The notes beneath the pieces are model-generated. The model worked only from the letters and a program-made list of their open reading frames with translations. It did not search any database and was not told the origin of the DNA. From Nonomuraea solani (GTDB taxonomy: Bacteria; Actinomycetota; Actinomycetes; Streptosporangiales; Streptosporangiaceae): DNA of 64,000 nucleotides. The stretch covers positions 923,620-987,619 of the forward strand of contig NZ_FNVT01000002.1 of NCBI RefSeq assembly GCF_900108335.1. The letters run 5' to 3'. Numbering within the stretch: the stretch's first letter is position 1; the number at the start of each line of letters is the position of its first letter. Of the stretch, positions 46,314 through 54,916 are shown piece after piece. The position numbers were made by a program, and so were the translations under genes.

Positions 46314-48032
46314 ATGTGGCGAACGCTGTCGGATGACGCGCGCCAGGCCATTCGCGACCTGTGCGACAAGCATGGAGCCCGCCTCTACGACTACTGCCGC
46401 ACCGAGCTCGCCACGGGCGACGCCGAGCAGGCGGTGGCCGGCGCCGTGATCACGGCGCACCTGTACGCGGACCGCGTGGCGGATCCGGCCCTGCGACGGC
46501 CCTGGCTGTACGCGGTGGCGCGGGCCCACCGGACGGTCGTCGCCAAGCCGGCCAGCATCGGCTCGTGGTCGCGGCCCGGCCGCATGTCGGAGCTGCTGCC
46601 CGAGGCGCTGCTGTCCCTGGAGCGCCCGCACCGCGAGCTGCTCGACCTGTCCGTACGGCACGGCCTCGCGGACGCCGAGCTCAGCGCGATCTTCGAGCTG
46701 CCGCCCGCCGAGGTGCGCTCCATCGTCACCCGGGCCGCCGAGGGCCTGGAGGAGTGGTTCGCCGCGATCGCCGCCGCGCGCGCCCGTGACGGCTGCCCCG
46801 ATCTGACGGCGCGGATGGCGGAATGGGTCAGGGCCCCCGGCCGGCGGGCCAGGGCCAGGATCGGCCGCCACATCCAGTCCTGCGCGACCTGCCGGGCCGC
46901 GCCCAGGACCATGACGGCGGGGGCGCTGCTGCGCCGGCTGCCGATCGCCGCGGTGCCCGGCACGCTTCCCAATCGGCTGGCGTTGGCGCAGCCGCTGCCC
47001 GGCGAGGGGCCTATCTGGCGGGCGGACGGCTTCCCTGTGCAGGCCCGCACACTGGTGGAGGCCGGCCCTGAGCCGGTGCCACCGGTCGCCGGCGCCATGC
47101 CGCCCGCCCCGGTCGCCGACCCCACGACGGCGACCGCGGGAAAGCCCTGGTCGGCGGCGGGCGCGGCTGCCGCCGACCAGGAGCCCGCCGCTCCCGCCGT
47201 GCGCGGGCGGCACCCGTTCACGCCGCCGAGCCGTACCAGGGCCTTCCGCGGCGGCGCGAACGGCGACAAGCTCGTCTACAGCGCCGTCACCAAGGGCGAG
47301 AGCAACGGCTCCCACAGCGAGGGCGCGATCATCCGGTACGGCGGCATCACGCTGTCCCATTTCGACCAGCCGCCGGGCGGGGACGGCGCCCAGTGGCAGG
47401 AGTTCTGGCGGGACCGGCCCGAGGACGACGACCCCGAGGCCGGCGCGCCGATCAGGGCCGTGGCCAGGCTCGGGCTCATCGTGGGCGTGGGGCTGCTGGC
47501 GGCGGGCCTGGTCTGGGCCGTGCTGAACGCCCGCGCGCACCCGGCCACCATCACCAAGGCGGCCGCGCAGACGAGCGTGCTGCTGGAGGAACCCTCGCGC
47601 TGGGTGGCCGAGGTCACCGCTCCCGAGCCGGTCGTGAACGCGGGGCTGCGGGCCGTGCCCAGGAAGGTCGTCCTGCCCAGGCCCGAGCCGCCGGTGGCCA
47701 GGCTGTCGCCGTCGTCATTGTGGCTGGGCGGGAAACGTACCGGATCGTTCGCGCTGGCCTGCACGGGCCGGTGCGCGATCACCTCGGCCACCGGCACGGA
47801 CGGCATCGACGTGAAGGGGACCGGCTTCCGGGTCGACGCGCCGCGCTCGCGGTTCGGCTGCACGGAGCGGGCGAGCGTGGAGCGCGGCACGATCACCGTC
47901 CGCTGGGCGGGCCGGGCCACCGGCGACGGCCGCACCACCGGCGGCACCACGACCGCCGCGGGCACCCTGACGATGCGGGTGGCCTGGACGGTCGCGAGCC
48001 GCGACCACGACCTCTGGCGCGTGTGCGGGTAG
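46314..48032 (+). CDS. Sigma-like protein fused to zinc motif, membrane span and outer domain
   Basis: 572 residues. Residues 1-155 look like a degenerate ECF sigma factor (helical region 2; region 4 RELLDLSVRHGLADAELSAIF). A H-x3-C-x2-C motif (His186, Cys190, Cys193), typical of zinc anti-sigma proteins, follows, then a Pro/Ala linker, one membrane span (about 385-406) and a beta-rich outer domain with a cysteine pair (ACTGRC). The whole resembles a sigma and anti-sigma joined in one chain. ATG has GGAGGAGGTGACACC upstream. Whether the sigma part binds polymerase is uncertain. Confidence 0.8.
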   Translation: MWRTLSDDARQAIRDLCDKHGARLYDYCRTELATGDAEQAVAGAVITAHLYADRVADPALRRPWLYAVARAHRTVVAKPASIGSWSRPGRMSELLPEALLSLERPHRELLDLSVRHGLADAELSAIFELPPAEVRSIVTRAAEGLEEWFAAIAAARARDGCPDLTARMAEWVRAPGRRARARIGRHIQSCATCRAAPRTMTAGALLRRLPIAAVPGTLPNRLALAQPLPGEGPIWRADGFPVQARTLVEAGPEPVPPVAGAMPPAPVADPTTATAGKPWSAAGAAAADQEPAAPAVRGRHPFTPPSRTRAFRGGANGDKLVYSAVTKGESNGSHSEGAIIRYGGITLSHFDQPPGGDGAQWQEFWRDRPEDDDPEAGAPIRAVARLGLIVGVGLLAAGLVWAVLNARAHPATITKAAAQTSVLLEEPSRWVAEVTAPEPVVNAGLRAVPRKVVLPRPEPPVARLSPSSLWLGGKRTGSFALACTGRCAITSATGTDGIDVKGTGFRVDAPRSRFGCTERASVERGTITVRWAGRATGDGRTTGGTTTAAGTLTMRVAWTVASRDHDLWRVCG

Positions 48033-48056
48033 GGGCCCCGCGCACGAGGCCCCTAC
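48029..48056. terminator. Bidirectional terminator
   Basis: GTAGGGGCC / GGCCCCTAC arms with a 10-base loop; includes the TAG stop of the sigma-like gene and ends 9 bases before the convergent S15 gene stop. Confidence 0.75.
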
Positions 48057-48064
48057 CTACCGGT

Positions 48065-50014
48065 CTAGAAGAACTGGAACTCGGGCTCGGGCTCGGGCAG
48101 CTCGACCCGCTCGGGCCCGCGGAACACCGACGCGTCCTTCGGTACGTCGGCCAGCGGTGTGCCCAGCACGAACGGCACGGTGACGCTGCTCCTGGCCAGG
48201 TCGACGGTGACGTTCGCGCCGGTGCCGCCCTCGTCGGTGTAGGTCGAGTCGGTGCCGGCGATCACGAGACCGATCCTGTGGCCCTTCCTGAAGGTGTAGT
48301 CCTGCGGCAGCGTCAGCCACTTGACCGTGCCGTACGTGCCCGCGGGCAGCGGCTTGGACTGGCTGAGCGAGTCGCGGTTCTGTACGTCGATCCAGCCGCG
48401 GGCGACGATCTCCAGCGGCCGGGTGGCCACGTTCGTGACGACCTTGCGGTAGCAGGCGTCGTCGGCCGCGGTGCTCTCGCCGTGGCAGTCCTCCTCGGTG
48501 AGCGTGGTGATGCCCTGGCCTCTGCGCCAGTCGACGCGGGTGTCGTCGCCGAAGTCCACCAGCAGGGCCGTCAGGTTGGAGGTGGGCTTGTCCAGCTTGA
48601 CCCGCAGGTCGGCGGTGGGCGTGCCGGACAGGCGCAGGTTCAGCGGCAGCGCGCCCGTGGTGAACGCCACCCGGCCCGGGTTCGGCGTGCCCACGTCGGC
48701 CACCATGTCGGTCTCGCTCATGGCGACGTCGGTGAAGGTCGCGGTGCTGTTCCTGGCGGCGGGCTTGAGGCCGAGCGAGCCGTCGGCGGCGGGGCGCAGG
48801 GACGCCTTGAGCGCGTACGGGGCCGGCCAGTCGCGCTGGGTGATCCACCGGGCCGGGCCGATCTCGACGTCGGCGCGGGGCTCGCTGGTGATCCCGTTGC
48901 GCACGCCGTGCAGCCAGTGGTCGAACCAGCGGTGCAGCGTGTCCACCCACAGCGTCCTGCGGCCCTCGAAGTCGAACGGGTCCACGTGCTGGGTCTGGCC
49001 GACCCAGATCTTGCGCGGCACGTTCCGGTCGGCCAGGGCCTTCCACCAGGCGGAGAAGTTGTCGGGCTTGACGTTGAGGTCGTTGACCGTGTGGATGACG
49101 AAGACGCTGGCCTTGACCTTGGAGGCGTCGCCGAGCAGGCCCTTGATGTAGTCGCGCTCGGCCCAGAACGGGTTGTAGTCGCCTGTGTCGTCGCCGTCCT
49201 CGGCGTCCATCCTGTCGCGGACCGGCTGGCACTTGGCCTCGGGGTCGGTGTCGACGTAGTTGGCCAGCCAGGAGGCGTAGTCGTAGTTGTAGATGACGCC
49301 GTTGGAGCGTTGGTACTTGTACCAGGAGCTGATCGCCGAGATGGGCACGATCGTCTTCAGGCCCTCGACGCCGGTGGCGGCGACGGCGTTGGCCAGGGTG
49401 CCGTCGTACGACTTGCCGATCATGGCGGCCTTGCCGGTCGTCCAGTCGGCCACGGCCGGGGTGCCGTCGGCCCTGACGGCCTTGGCGCGGCCGTTCAGCC
49501 AGTCGATGACGGCCTTGCCGCCCAGCACGTCGGCCTTGCCGCCGATGTCGGGGCAGCCTTCGGAGCGGGTGGTGCCGAGCATGTCGACGTTGAGGACGGC
49601 GTAGCCGCGCGGGACGAAGTAGTTGTCATAGAAGAGCGGAAATTTCGTGACATTTCCGGCAGCGTCGTAGACCTTGCGCTCGGCCTCGTTCCCACGGCCC
49701 GAGTTGTCGTAGTACGGGCTCTCATCGATGATCACCGGCACCTTGAGCCCGGGACCTGACTCCTTGGGGCGGATGATGTCGACGCGGACCTTGTCGAGGT
49801 TGCCGTCGAGGTCGCTGTCCACGGTCGACTCGACGTACACGTGCTCGCGGACGGCGTCCGCGTAGGAGAAGACCGGCTGGGTACGGCCGTTCTGGACGGT
49901 GATCCCCGGAACGGCGGCCGTCTGAGCCGCCGTCTGAGCCGGGGCCGCCTGGGCTGGGGTCGCTATCGCCACGGTGAGGGCGACGGCGATGAGGGCCGGG
50001 CGTAAGGGTGACAC
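48065..50014 (-). CDS. Secreted CocE/NonD-family hydrolase (Xaa-Pro dipeptidyl-peptidase, S15)
   Basis: 649 residues. A signal peptide (ALIAVALTVAIATPAQAAPA) precedes the alpha/beta-hydrolase domain with nucleophile GKSYDG, an oxyanion-side DESPYYDN and a jelly-roll C-terminal domain. Expected to cleave Xaa-Pro dipeptides or hydrolyse esters outside the cell. GTG 50014 has GGAGG 6 bases upstream; an earlier in-frame start at 50044 lacks this. It is divergent from an ADP-ribosylglycohydrolase gene with 74 bases between starts. A related domain occurs in the fusion protein at the left edge of the window. Confidence 0.92.
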   Translation of the reverse strand: MSPLRPALIAVALTVAIATPAQAAPAQTAAQTAAVPGITVQNGRTQPVFSYADAVREHVYVESTVDSDLDGNLDKVRVDIIRPKESGPGLKVPVIIDESPYYDNSGRGNEAERKVYDAAGNVTKFPLFYDNYFVPRGYAVLNVDMLGTTRSEGCPDIGGKADVLGGKAVIDWLNGRAKAVRADGTPAVADWTTGKAAMIGKSYDGTLANAVAATGVEGLKTIVPISAISSWYKYQRSNGVIYNYDYASWLANYVDTDPEAKCQPVRDRMDAEDGDDTGDYNPFWAERDYIKGLLGDASKVKASVFVIHTVNDLNVKPDNFSAWWKALADRNVPRKIWVGQTQHVDPFDFEGRRTLWVDTLHRWFDHWLHGVRNGITSEPRADVEIGPARWITQRDWPAPYALKASLRPAADGSLGLKPAARNSTATFTDVAMSETDMVADVGTPNPGRVAFTTGALPLNLRLSGTPTADLRVKLDKPTSNLTALLVDFGDDTRVDWRRGQGITTLTEEDCHGESTAADDACYRKVVTNVATRPLEIVARGWIDVQNRDSLSQSKPLPAGTYGTVKWLTLPQDYTFRKGHRIGLVIAGTDSTYTDEGGTGANVTVDLARSSVTVPFVLGTPLADVPKDASVFRGPERVELPEPEPEFQFF

Positions 50015-50088
50015 GCGTGACCTCCGGAACGCTGGGCGGGACAAACCGCAATCTCTCAGACGGCCTGGAGCCTGACAAGATTCGGGGT

Positions 50089-51129
50089 ATGGAAGTTCGG
50101 GATCGGGTGCGGGGCTGCCTTCTGGGCGGCGCGATCGGGGACGCGCTGGGCGCGCCGATCGAGTTCCAGTCGTTGCGGGAGATCCGCAGGGATCATGGGA
50201 CGGACGGCATTACGGGATATGTCACGACGTGGCGAGGAAAGAGCGCCCTCATCACCGACGACACCCAGATGACCCTCTTCACCGTCGAGGGGCTCCTGGA
50301 GACGCACGTTACCGGGCCGGGCGGCCCGCCGGCGGGCGACATGCGGGCGTCCACGCGGTCGGTGCGAGACGCGTACCTGCGCTGGCTGGACACCCAGGAC
50401 CACCAGGTCCCGCCGCCCGCGGGCCTGCCGCATCACACAGGATGGCTGCGGGAGGAGAAGTGGCTCTACTCGCGGCGCGCGCCCGGCAACGCCTGCCTGT
50501 CGGGGTTGCGCCGGCCGTTCGGCGGCCCGGCTCCCACGGGCGTGCCGGGGCCGGTGAACCCGGACTCGAAGGGGTGCGGCACGGTGATGCGCTCGGCCCC
50601 GTTCGGCTTCATGCCGCGGATGCCGGAGGCCGAGGAGGCGTTCCATCTGGCGGCGGCGTGCGCGCAGATCACCCATGGGCATCCGACGGGCTACCTGGCC
50701 GCCGGGGCGTTCGCGGCGATCGTCGCGCGCCTGATGGCGGGCGACGGGCTGGAGGACGCCGTACACCGCGCCCTGGAGCTGCTGACCCGCTGCCCCGCGC
50801 ACGAGGAGACCACGGAGGCCCTGATCGGCGCGCTGGCGCTGGCGACGAGCGGTGAGCCCTCTCCTGAGCGGGTCGAGTCGCTGGGGGGCGCGTGGGTGGC
50901 CGAGGAGGCGCTGGCCATCGGCGTCTACTGCGCCCTCGTCGAGCCGTCCGTCGAGAAGGCCCTGCTGCTGTCGGTCAACCACTCGGGTGACAGCGACTCG
51001 ACCGGCTCGGTCTGCGGCAACCTCGTGGGCACGATGTACGGCGCCGCCGCGCTGCCCGCGGCCTGGCTGACCCCGCTGGAAGGCCGCGACACCATCGAGC
51101 GCCTGGTCGTGGCCGCCGGCTGGACCTGA
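50089..51129 (+). CDS. ADP-ribosylglycohydrolase family protein
   Basis: 346 residues. Full ARH fold signature: GGAIGDALGAPIEF at the start, metal site TDDTQMTL, GCGTVMRSAPFGF, and late HSGDSDSTGSVCGNLVG with the Asp-x-Asp-Ser-Thr metal ligands. Members remove ADP-ribose from Arg (or other groups) or act on dinitrogenase reductase and O-acetyl-ADP-ribose. All Mg2+ residues are present, so it should be active. ATG 50089. No ADP-ribosyltransferase gene is seen nearby. Confidence 0.92.
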   Translation: MEVRDRVRGCLLGGAIGDALGAPIEFQSLREIRRDHGTDGITGYVTTWRGKSALITDDTQMTLFTVEGLLETHVTGPGGPPAGDMRASTRSVRDAYLRWLDTQDHQVPPPAGLPHHTGWLREEKWLYSRRAPGNACLSGLRRPFGGPAPTGVPGPVNPDSKGCGTVMRSAPFGFMPRMPEAEEAFHLAAACAQITHGHPTGYLAAGAFAAIVARLMAGDGLEDAVHRALELLTRCPAHEETTEALIGALALATSGEPSPERVESLGGAWVAEEALAIGVYCALVEPSVEKALLLSVNHSGDSDSTGSVCGNLVGTMYGAAALPAAWLTPLEGRDTIERLVVAAGWT

Positions 51130-51230
51130 CCCGATCGTCGCGTCACACCTCGCCCCCGGGGCGGCGCGGCCCTAGCCTTGGCAGCGTCCGTCTAGGGTGG
51201 TTGTTTCTTCAGCCGATGAGGAGAAGGCGC

Positions 51231-51890
51231 ATGCGAAACGTCGCTCGGACCTCGCTCGTGGACGCCGCCATCGACGAGCTCCGCCGGGAGATCGCCGGCG
51301 GCGTCTGGCCCGTCGGCACCAAGATCCCGTCCGAGAGCCAGCTCGCGCAGAGCCTGGGCATGAGCCGGCTGTCCGTACGGGAGGCGGTGCGCGTCCTAGC
51401 CCACGCGGGCCTGCTGCACACCCGGCAGGGTGACGGCACGTACGTGACCGCGACCGACGAGTCCAGGGTCGCGCTGCGCCGGCGGCTCGACACGGCGGCG
51501 GCCATGGACATCATCGACGTGCGCCGCGGGCTCGACCTGGTGGCCGCCCGGCTGGCGGCGGGGAGGCGCACCGAGGAGGACGTGGCCGCGATGCGCGAGA
51601 CCCTGGGCCGCAGGAACGCGGCCGGGCGGGCGGGCGACCTCGACGGCTTCGCGGACGCCGACGTCGACTTCCACCTGCAGGTGGCGGACGCGGCGCACAA
51701 CGCCCTGCTCGCCGACCTCTACCGCAGCATGAGCGACGCGATACGCGACAGCGTCAGGGACCAGGAGGAGGCGGCCCTGGACCCGGACACCTCGCACGAC
51801 GACCTGCTGAACGCGATCGAGGACGGCGACGCGGCCAGGGCGATCGCGGTCTCCATCGCCATCCTCGACCAGCAGGAACGCGACCTCTGA
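51231..51890 (+). CDS. GntR-family (FCD) transcriptional regulator
   Basis: 219 residues. N-terminal winged helix (GTKIPSESQLAQSLGMSRLS, then VREAVRVLAHAGLLHTRQG) and an FCD ligand domain (about 90-215) with metal-binding His/Asp residues (DVDFHLQVADAAHNALL). Such regulators usually bind organic acids such as lactate, glyconate or pyruvate. Strong ribosome site GATGAGGAG before ATG. It does not share a unit with an obvious catabolic gene. Its stop is part of an 11-bp repeat. Confidence 0.92.
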   Translation: MRNVARTSLVDAAIDELRREIAGGVWPVGTKIPSESQLAQSLGMSRLSVREAVRVLAHAGLLHTRQGDGTYVTATDESRVALRRRLDTAAAMDIIDVRRGLDLVAARLAAGRRTEEDVAAMRETLGRRNAAGRAGDLDGFADADVDFHLQVADAAHNALLADLYRSMSDAIRDSVRDQEEAALDPDTSHDDLLNAIEDGDAARAIAVSIAILDQQERDL

Positions 51891-51919
51891 GCACCGGCTG
51901 AGCACCGGTTGAGCACCGG
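51888..51919 (+). repeat. Three 11-bp tandem repeats starting at the gntR stop codon
   Basis: TGAGCACCGG occurs at 51888-51897, 51899-51908 and 51910-51919, spaced by 11 bases. The first TGA is the stop codon of the GntR gene. Confidence 0.9.
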
Positions 51920-51981
51920 AGGCGCCGGTCGGCCGATCGTCGGGACGGGCCGGCCGGGCCGCCGGGGGCCGGGCGGCCCCG

Positions 51982-52569
51982 TCAGGAGGCGTCGGGGGCC
52001 GCTTCGATGCCCGCCGGCGGGTCGGGGGCCGCTTCGATGCCCGCCGGCGGGTCGGGGGCCGGTTCGATGCCCGCGAGCAGGTTGAACGCACCCGTCATGA
52101 GGTTGAGCGCGACCAGGCCGACGATCTCCGCGAGCACGCGGTCGCTCCAGCCGTGCGCCCGCAGCTCGGCCACGTCCTCGTCGGAGAACGACGCCGGTTC
52201 GGTGAGCACCCGCAACGCCGCGCCGATGAGCGCGGCCTCGCGGGCGTCCGTGGCGGTGCCCTGCCTGGCCAGCGCGATGTCCTGCTCGCTCAGCCCGGCC
52301 TTGCGGGCGGCCTGCGCGTGCGCCTGCCTGCACATCTCGCAGCCGATCCACTCCTGCGCGGCCAGGGAGATCTTCTCGCTCAGCGGCCGTGGAATCTTCG
52401 ACCGCTTCATCGCCCTGGTCAGCCCCAGGTAGCCCTCCAGCAGGGCCGGCGAGTGGGCCATCGTGGCGACCATCTCCCCCACCGAGCCGTGCCGTTCGAC
52501 GAGGTCGGTGAGCAGCTCGCGGGACTTGCCGGGCGCCTCGTCGGGGTCGAGGGCGGTCAGGCGTCGCAT
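51982..52569 (-). CDS. Carboxymuconolactone decarboxylase (AhpD-like) family protein
   Basis: 195 residues. The CxxC motif in WIGCEMCRQAHAQAARKAGL (CxxCxxxH) marks an AhpD-like peroxidase or thiol reductase, with the helical CMD fold around it. The C-terminal 30 residues are three copies of a decapeptide (GIEAAPDPPA-like) and probably form a flexible tail. ATG 52569 has GAGGAGG upstream. The promoter contains a CsoR-like operator, so induction by copper or reactive sulfur is plausible. Confidence 0.88.
   Translation of the reverse strand: MRRLTALDPDEAPGKSRELLTDLVERHGSVGEMVATMAHSPALLEGYLGLTRAMKRSKIPRPLSEKISLAAQEWIGCEMCRQAHAQAARKAGLSEQDIALARQGTATDAREAALIGAALRVLTEPASFSDEDVAELRAHGWSDRVLAEIVGLVALNLMTGAFNLLAGIEPAPDPPAGIEAAPDPPAGIEAAPDAS
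51991..52080 (-). repeat. 30-bp tandem repeats at CMD gene 3' end
   Basis: Two identical 30-bp copies (51991-52020, 52021-52050) and a diverged third (52051-52080) encode the decapeptide tail. Confidence 0.95.
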
Positions 52570-52585
52570 GGTTCCTCCTCTGATG

Positions 52586-52604
52586 TATACCCCCAGAGGG
52601 TATA
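52586..52604. promoter_or_regulatory. CsoR/CstR-like operator
   Basis: TATACCC-CCAGA-GGGTATA, a palindrome with the C-run/G-run core typical of CsoR-family binding sites, 17 bases upstream of the CMD start. No CsoR-type regulator gene is in the window. Confidence 0.55.
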
Positions 52605-52711
52605 TGGACGACCGCCTCAATGGCAAAGCCGGGGTGGGCCCCGACGCGTGCCGCTCGGGAGAACGGCGTCGCGAGCACACCCCGGCGGTCTACCCCCGGC
52701 CCGCTACCCGA

Positions 52712-53464
52712 TCAGCCGGGAATGATGACGGTGTCCGCCGACGGATCCGGCTCCTCCTCGGGCTCCCTCCGCCTGCGCCCCAGAAGCGCCGGCCCCGCCG
52801 CCGCCAGCAGCGCGCCCCCGGCCGCGGCGAGCAGCAGCGTGTACGCGGGCACCCCACCGGCCGCCCGCTCAGCCGGGGCGGCCTGTGACGAAGCCGACGC
52901 GGCCACCCCCGGGACGGCCTGTGACGAAGCCGACGCGCCCACCCCCGGGGCGGCTTGGGGCGACGCCTGGGCGACCTCGACCGGTGCCCCTTCGCCGCGC
53001 GGGAAGCCCGGTGGCCGGACGGCGCCCCAGTAGTCTCTGCCGTCCGCCGAGAAGGCCGCCACCAGGTCGGGCGGCACCGGGTTGATCTTGAGCTCGCCGG
53101 GCACGGTGAGCGTGCCCACGTCGTACGGCTGGAACCGCCCCTGCACCCCCTCGACCTTCCACACGCCCTCGGGCACCACCACCGACGTGGCGTAGTGCCC
53201 CGCCTCGGGCAGGGCGGTGCCGTCGAAGAGCATGCTCTTGCCGTCCGCACCCGTGAGCCGCAGCCCGACGCCCCCCAGATCCCCCTCGAACGGGTGGGTG
53301 CCGTGCTGCAGCACCCAGAACCCCAGCGCGTACGGCGTGCCGCCCTCGAACCGCGCCGGCCGCGGATCCAGGTACGTCACCGCCCACCCTCCGGCGGCGG
53401 AAACGGGAAGACCCCCGATGACCAGCGCCACCACCGAGGCCAGCAGGACCAGAATCGCCCTCAT
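52712..53464 (-). CDS. Secreted membrane-anchored protein
   Basis: 250 residues. Signal peptide (LVLLASVVALVIGGLPVSAA), then a beta-rich outer domain (AVTYLDPRPARFEGGTPYAL, FWVLQHGTHPFEG, GTLTVPGELKINP) that I know only as an actinomycete hypothetical family, a Ser/Ala/Pro linker with a 12-residue repeat, one C-terminal membrane span (about 212-231) and a basic tail. So it is fixed to the membrane with its domain outside. GGAGG precedes the ATG. Function unknown. Confidence 0.72.
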   Translation of the reverse strand: MRAILVLLASVVALVIGGLPVSAAGGWAVTYLDPRPARFEGGTPYALGFWVLQHGTHPFEGDLGGVGLRLTGADGKSMLFDGTALPEAGHYATSVVVPEGVWKVEGVQGRFQPYDVGTLTVPGELKINPVPPDLVAAFSADGRDYWGAVRPPGFPRGEGAPVEVAQASPQAAPGVGASASSQAVPGVAASASSQAAPAERAAGGVPAYTLLLAAAGGALLAAAGPALLGRRRREPEEEPDPSADTVIIPG

Positions 53465-53612
53465 GGGACCACCTCCGGTCTAGATACACCGGCGGCGCGG
53501 CCGAGGTTCCCCGGCCCGCGACGGCCGCCCCAAGAAACTGCGACATTTCCCGATAGGGCGCGCACAATGGAAGAGAGGCGACAATTCGGCGAGGAGCAAG
53601 GAGGCTTGCGCC

Positions 53613-53858
53613 GTGTCCGCCGCCGGGCGTGAATATCTGACCGCGATGCTCGACGTGCTCGTCTACGAGAACATGCTCGTCGCGTGGCGCCGCATGCCCC
53701 CGGGCGGCTACATGATCGTCTCGCACGAGGGCGAGGAGATCAGGCTGACCCCTGACCAGGCCGAAATGTGGACCCAGGGCGCCTTCGCCGTCTACCTCGC
53801 CCTGGTCGACCAACGCCGGATCCGCCCCCGCATCCCCGGCGACACCGCCCCTAATTAA
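53613..53858 (+). CDS. Small uncharacterised protein
   Basis: 81 residues, no membrane span. Contains AMLDVLVYENMLVAWRRMPP and EEIRLTPDQAEMWTQG. No family recognised. GTG 53613 has GGAGG upstream. Ends at a hairpin. Confidence 0.6.
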   Translation: MSAAGREYLTAMLDVLVYENMLVAWRRMPPGGYMIVSHEGEEIRLTPDQAEMWTQGAFAVYLALVDQRRIRPRIPGDTAPN

Positions 53859-53941
53859 CTCACCAGCTCAAATAATCAGATTTGCCATTTCTTAATCAAG
53901 CGATAACGCTCGGTAAACGAACGAGGTTCACCCTCCGTAAC

Positions 53942-53969
53942 CGGCCGGGAAGCCCTGGCCTCCCGGCCG
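53942..53969. terminator. Bidirectional terminator
   Basis: CGGCCGGGA / TCCCGGCCG 9-bp arms with a 10-base loop, between the small gene (stop 53858) and the convergent lipoprotein gene (stop 53978). The ~80 bases before it are AT-rich and hold no gene. Confidence 0.75.
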
Positions 53970-53977
53970 TGCCCCGT

Positions 53978-54535
53978 TCAGTTCGCCTGGTTGTTCATGA
54001 ACTGCGCGATCTTCCACTCACCGCCGTCCCGGGAGAGCAGGAACAGCTCCCGGTAGTCGTCGTCGCCCTGCTTGCTGGTGGCGGTGACGACGGCGTCGTC
54101 GCCCCCGAGCGTCCGCGGCTCCTCGATGGTGTGCGTCCCCTGCGCCATCTCGTTGGCGCCCTGGAGCTCCTTCTGGAACAGCGAGCGGATCTTGTCGGCG
54201 CCCTCCGCCGTGGCCTGCCCGTCCATGGCCACCATGGCGTCGTCGGCGAAAGCGCTGACGACCTGGTCCACGTTGCCCGACTTGAGCGCGTTGAAGTACC
54301 CCTGCACGACCGCCCTGGCCTGCCCGCCGGGGCCGCCCTCGGTCCCCGTGTCCGACGGGCTCGCGCCGTCGGTGGACGTCTCGTCGGGCGACATCCCGGA
54401 GTCCATGTCGGTGGGCGACGCCAGGCCCGCCCCCTTCACCGCCTGTGTGCTGTCCCCGGCGGTGCAGCCGGAGACGAGGAGGGCGGGAAGGAGCGCCGCC
54501 AGCAGGAGTGCCCTGCGCTGAGAAATCTTGCTCAT
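53978..54535 (-). CDS. Lipoprotein with SnoaL/NTF2-like domain
   Basis: 185 residues. Lipobox LLVSGC (Cys24) after a hydrophobic signal, a Ser/Thr/Asp-rich linker (about 30-70), and an NTF2/SnoaL-like fold (ARAVVQGYFNALKSGNVDQV to WKIAQFMNN). It should be anchored outside the membrane. Role unknown; the fold binds small molecules in many proteins. The 180 bases upstream hold no gene that I can support. Confidence 0.82.
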   Translation of the reverse strand: MSKISQRRALLLAALLPALLVSGCTAGDSTQAVKGAGLASPTDMDSGMSPDETSTDGASPSDTGTEGGPGGQARAVVQGYFNALKSGNVDQVVSAFADDAMVAMDGQATAEGADKIRSLFQKELQGANEMAQGTHTIEEPRTLGGDDAVVTATSKQGDDDYRELFLLSRDGGEWKIAQFMNNQAN

Positions 54536-54718
54536 AGCCGCTTTGATGCCCAGGCCGGACCTGCGCGAATGCGGGCTTTAGGCACTTCGGACAACGCCTT
54601 TACCCGGTCCGGGTATTACTCACCGTAATGCTTCACTGAAATTGGAGAGACCGTTCAGAGCTTGATTCGTTGTCACCATGTAACCAGCTCGCCCGATACC
54701 GCGGATAGCGTCAATTCA

Positions 54719-54880
54719 GTGCCGCGAACCCAGGCGAATCCCGAACCCCTCCCTCAGCGCGATGACGCCGAACGCTGCGAAAGCGTCGAGTCCGGACGGC
54801 GGTGCGTACTGCCAGAGGCCCATCGGAGCCCACACGTCTACCCACCGGTAGAGGTGAAACCGGCCGAATCCCTGGCATGA
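54719..54880 (+). CDS. Small Cys/His-rich protein
   Basis: 53 residues from GTG 54719. The core ERCESVESGRRCVLPEAHRS continues with PHVYP: two Cys and two His in the spacing seen in a common actinomycete motif (C-x-n-CxLP-x-GH-xxx-H) that may bind zinc. Ribosome site is weak and a TTG at 54662 is an alternative start. If this is not a gene, 54536-54916 is empty apart from the hairpin at its end. Confidence 0.45.
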   Translation: MPRTQANPEPLPQRDDAERCESVESGRRCVLPEAHRSPHVYPPVEVKPAESLA

Positions 54881-54884
54881 CCCG

Positions 54885-54911
54885 CCGCGCCCAGGCACGA
54901 CCTGGGCGCGG
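54885..54911. terminator. Terminator of nitrate operon
   Basis: Perfect 11-bp arms CCGCGCCCAGG / CCTGGGCGCGG with a 5-base loop, 5 bases after the nirD stop. Confidence 0.85.
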
Positions 54912-54916
54912 ACTTC

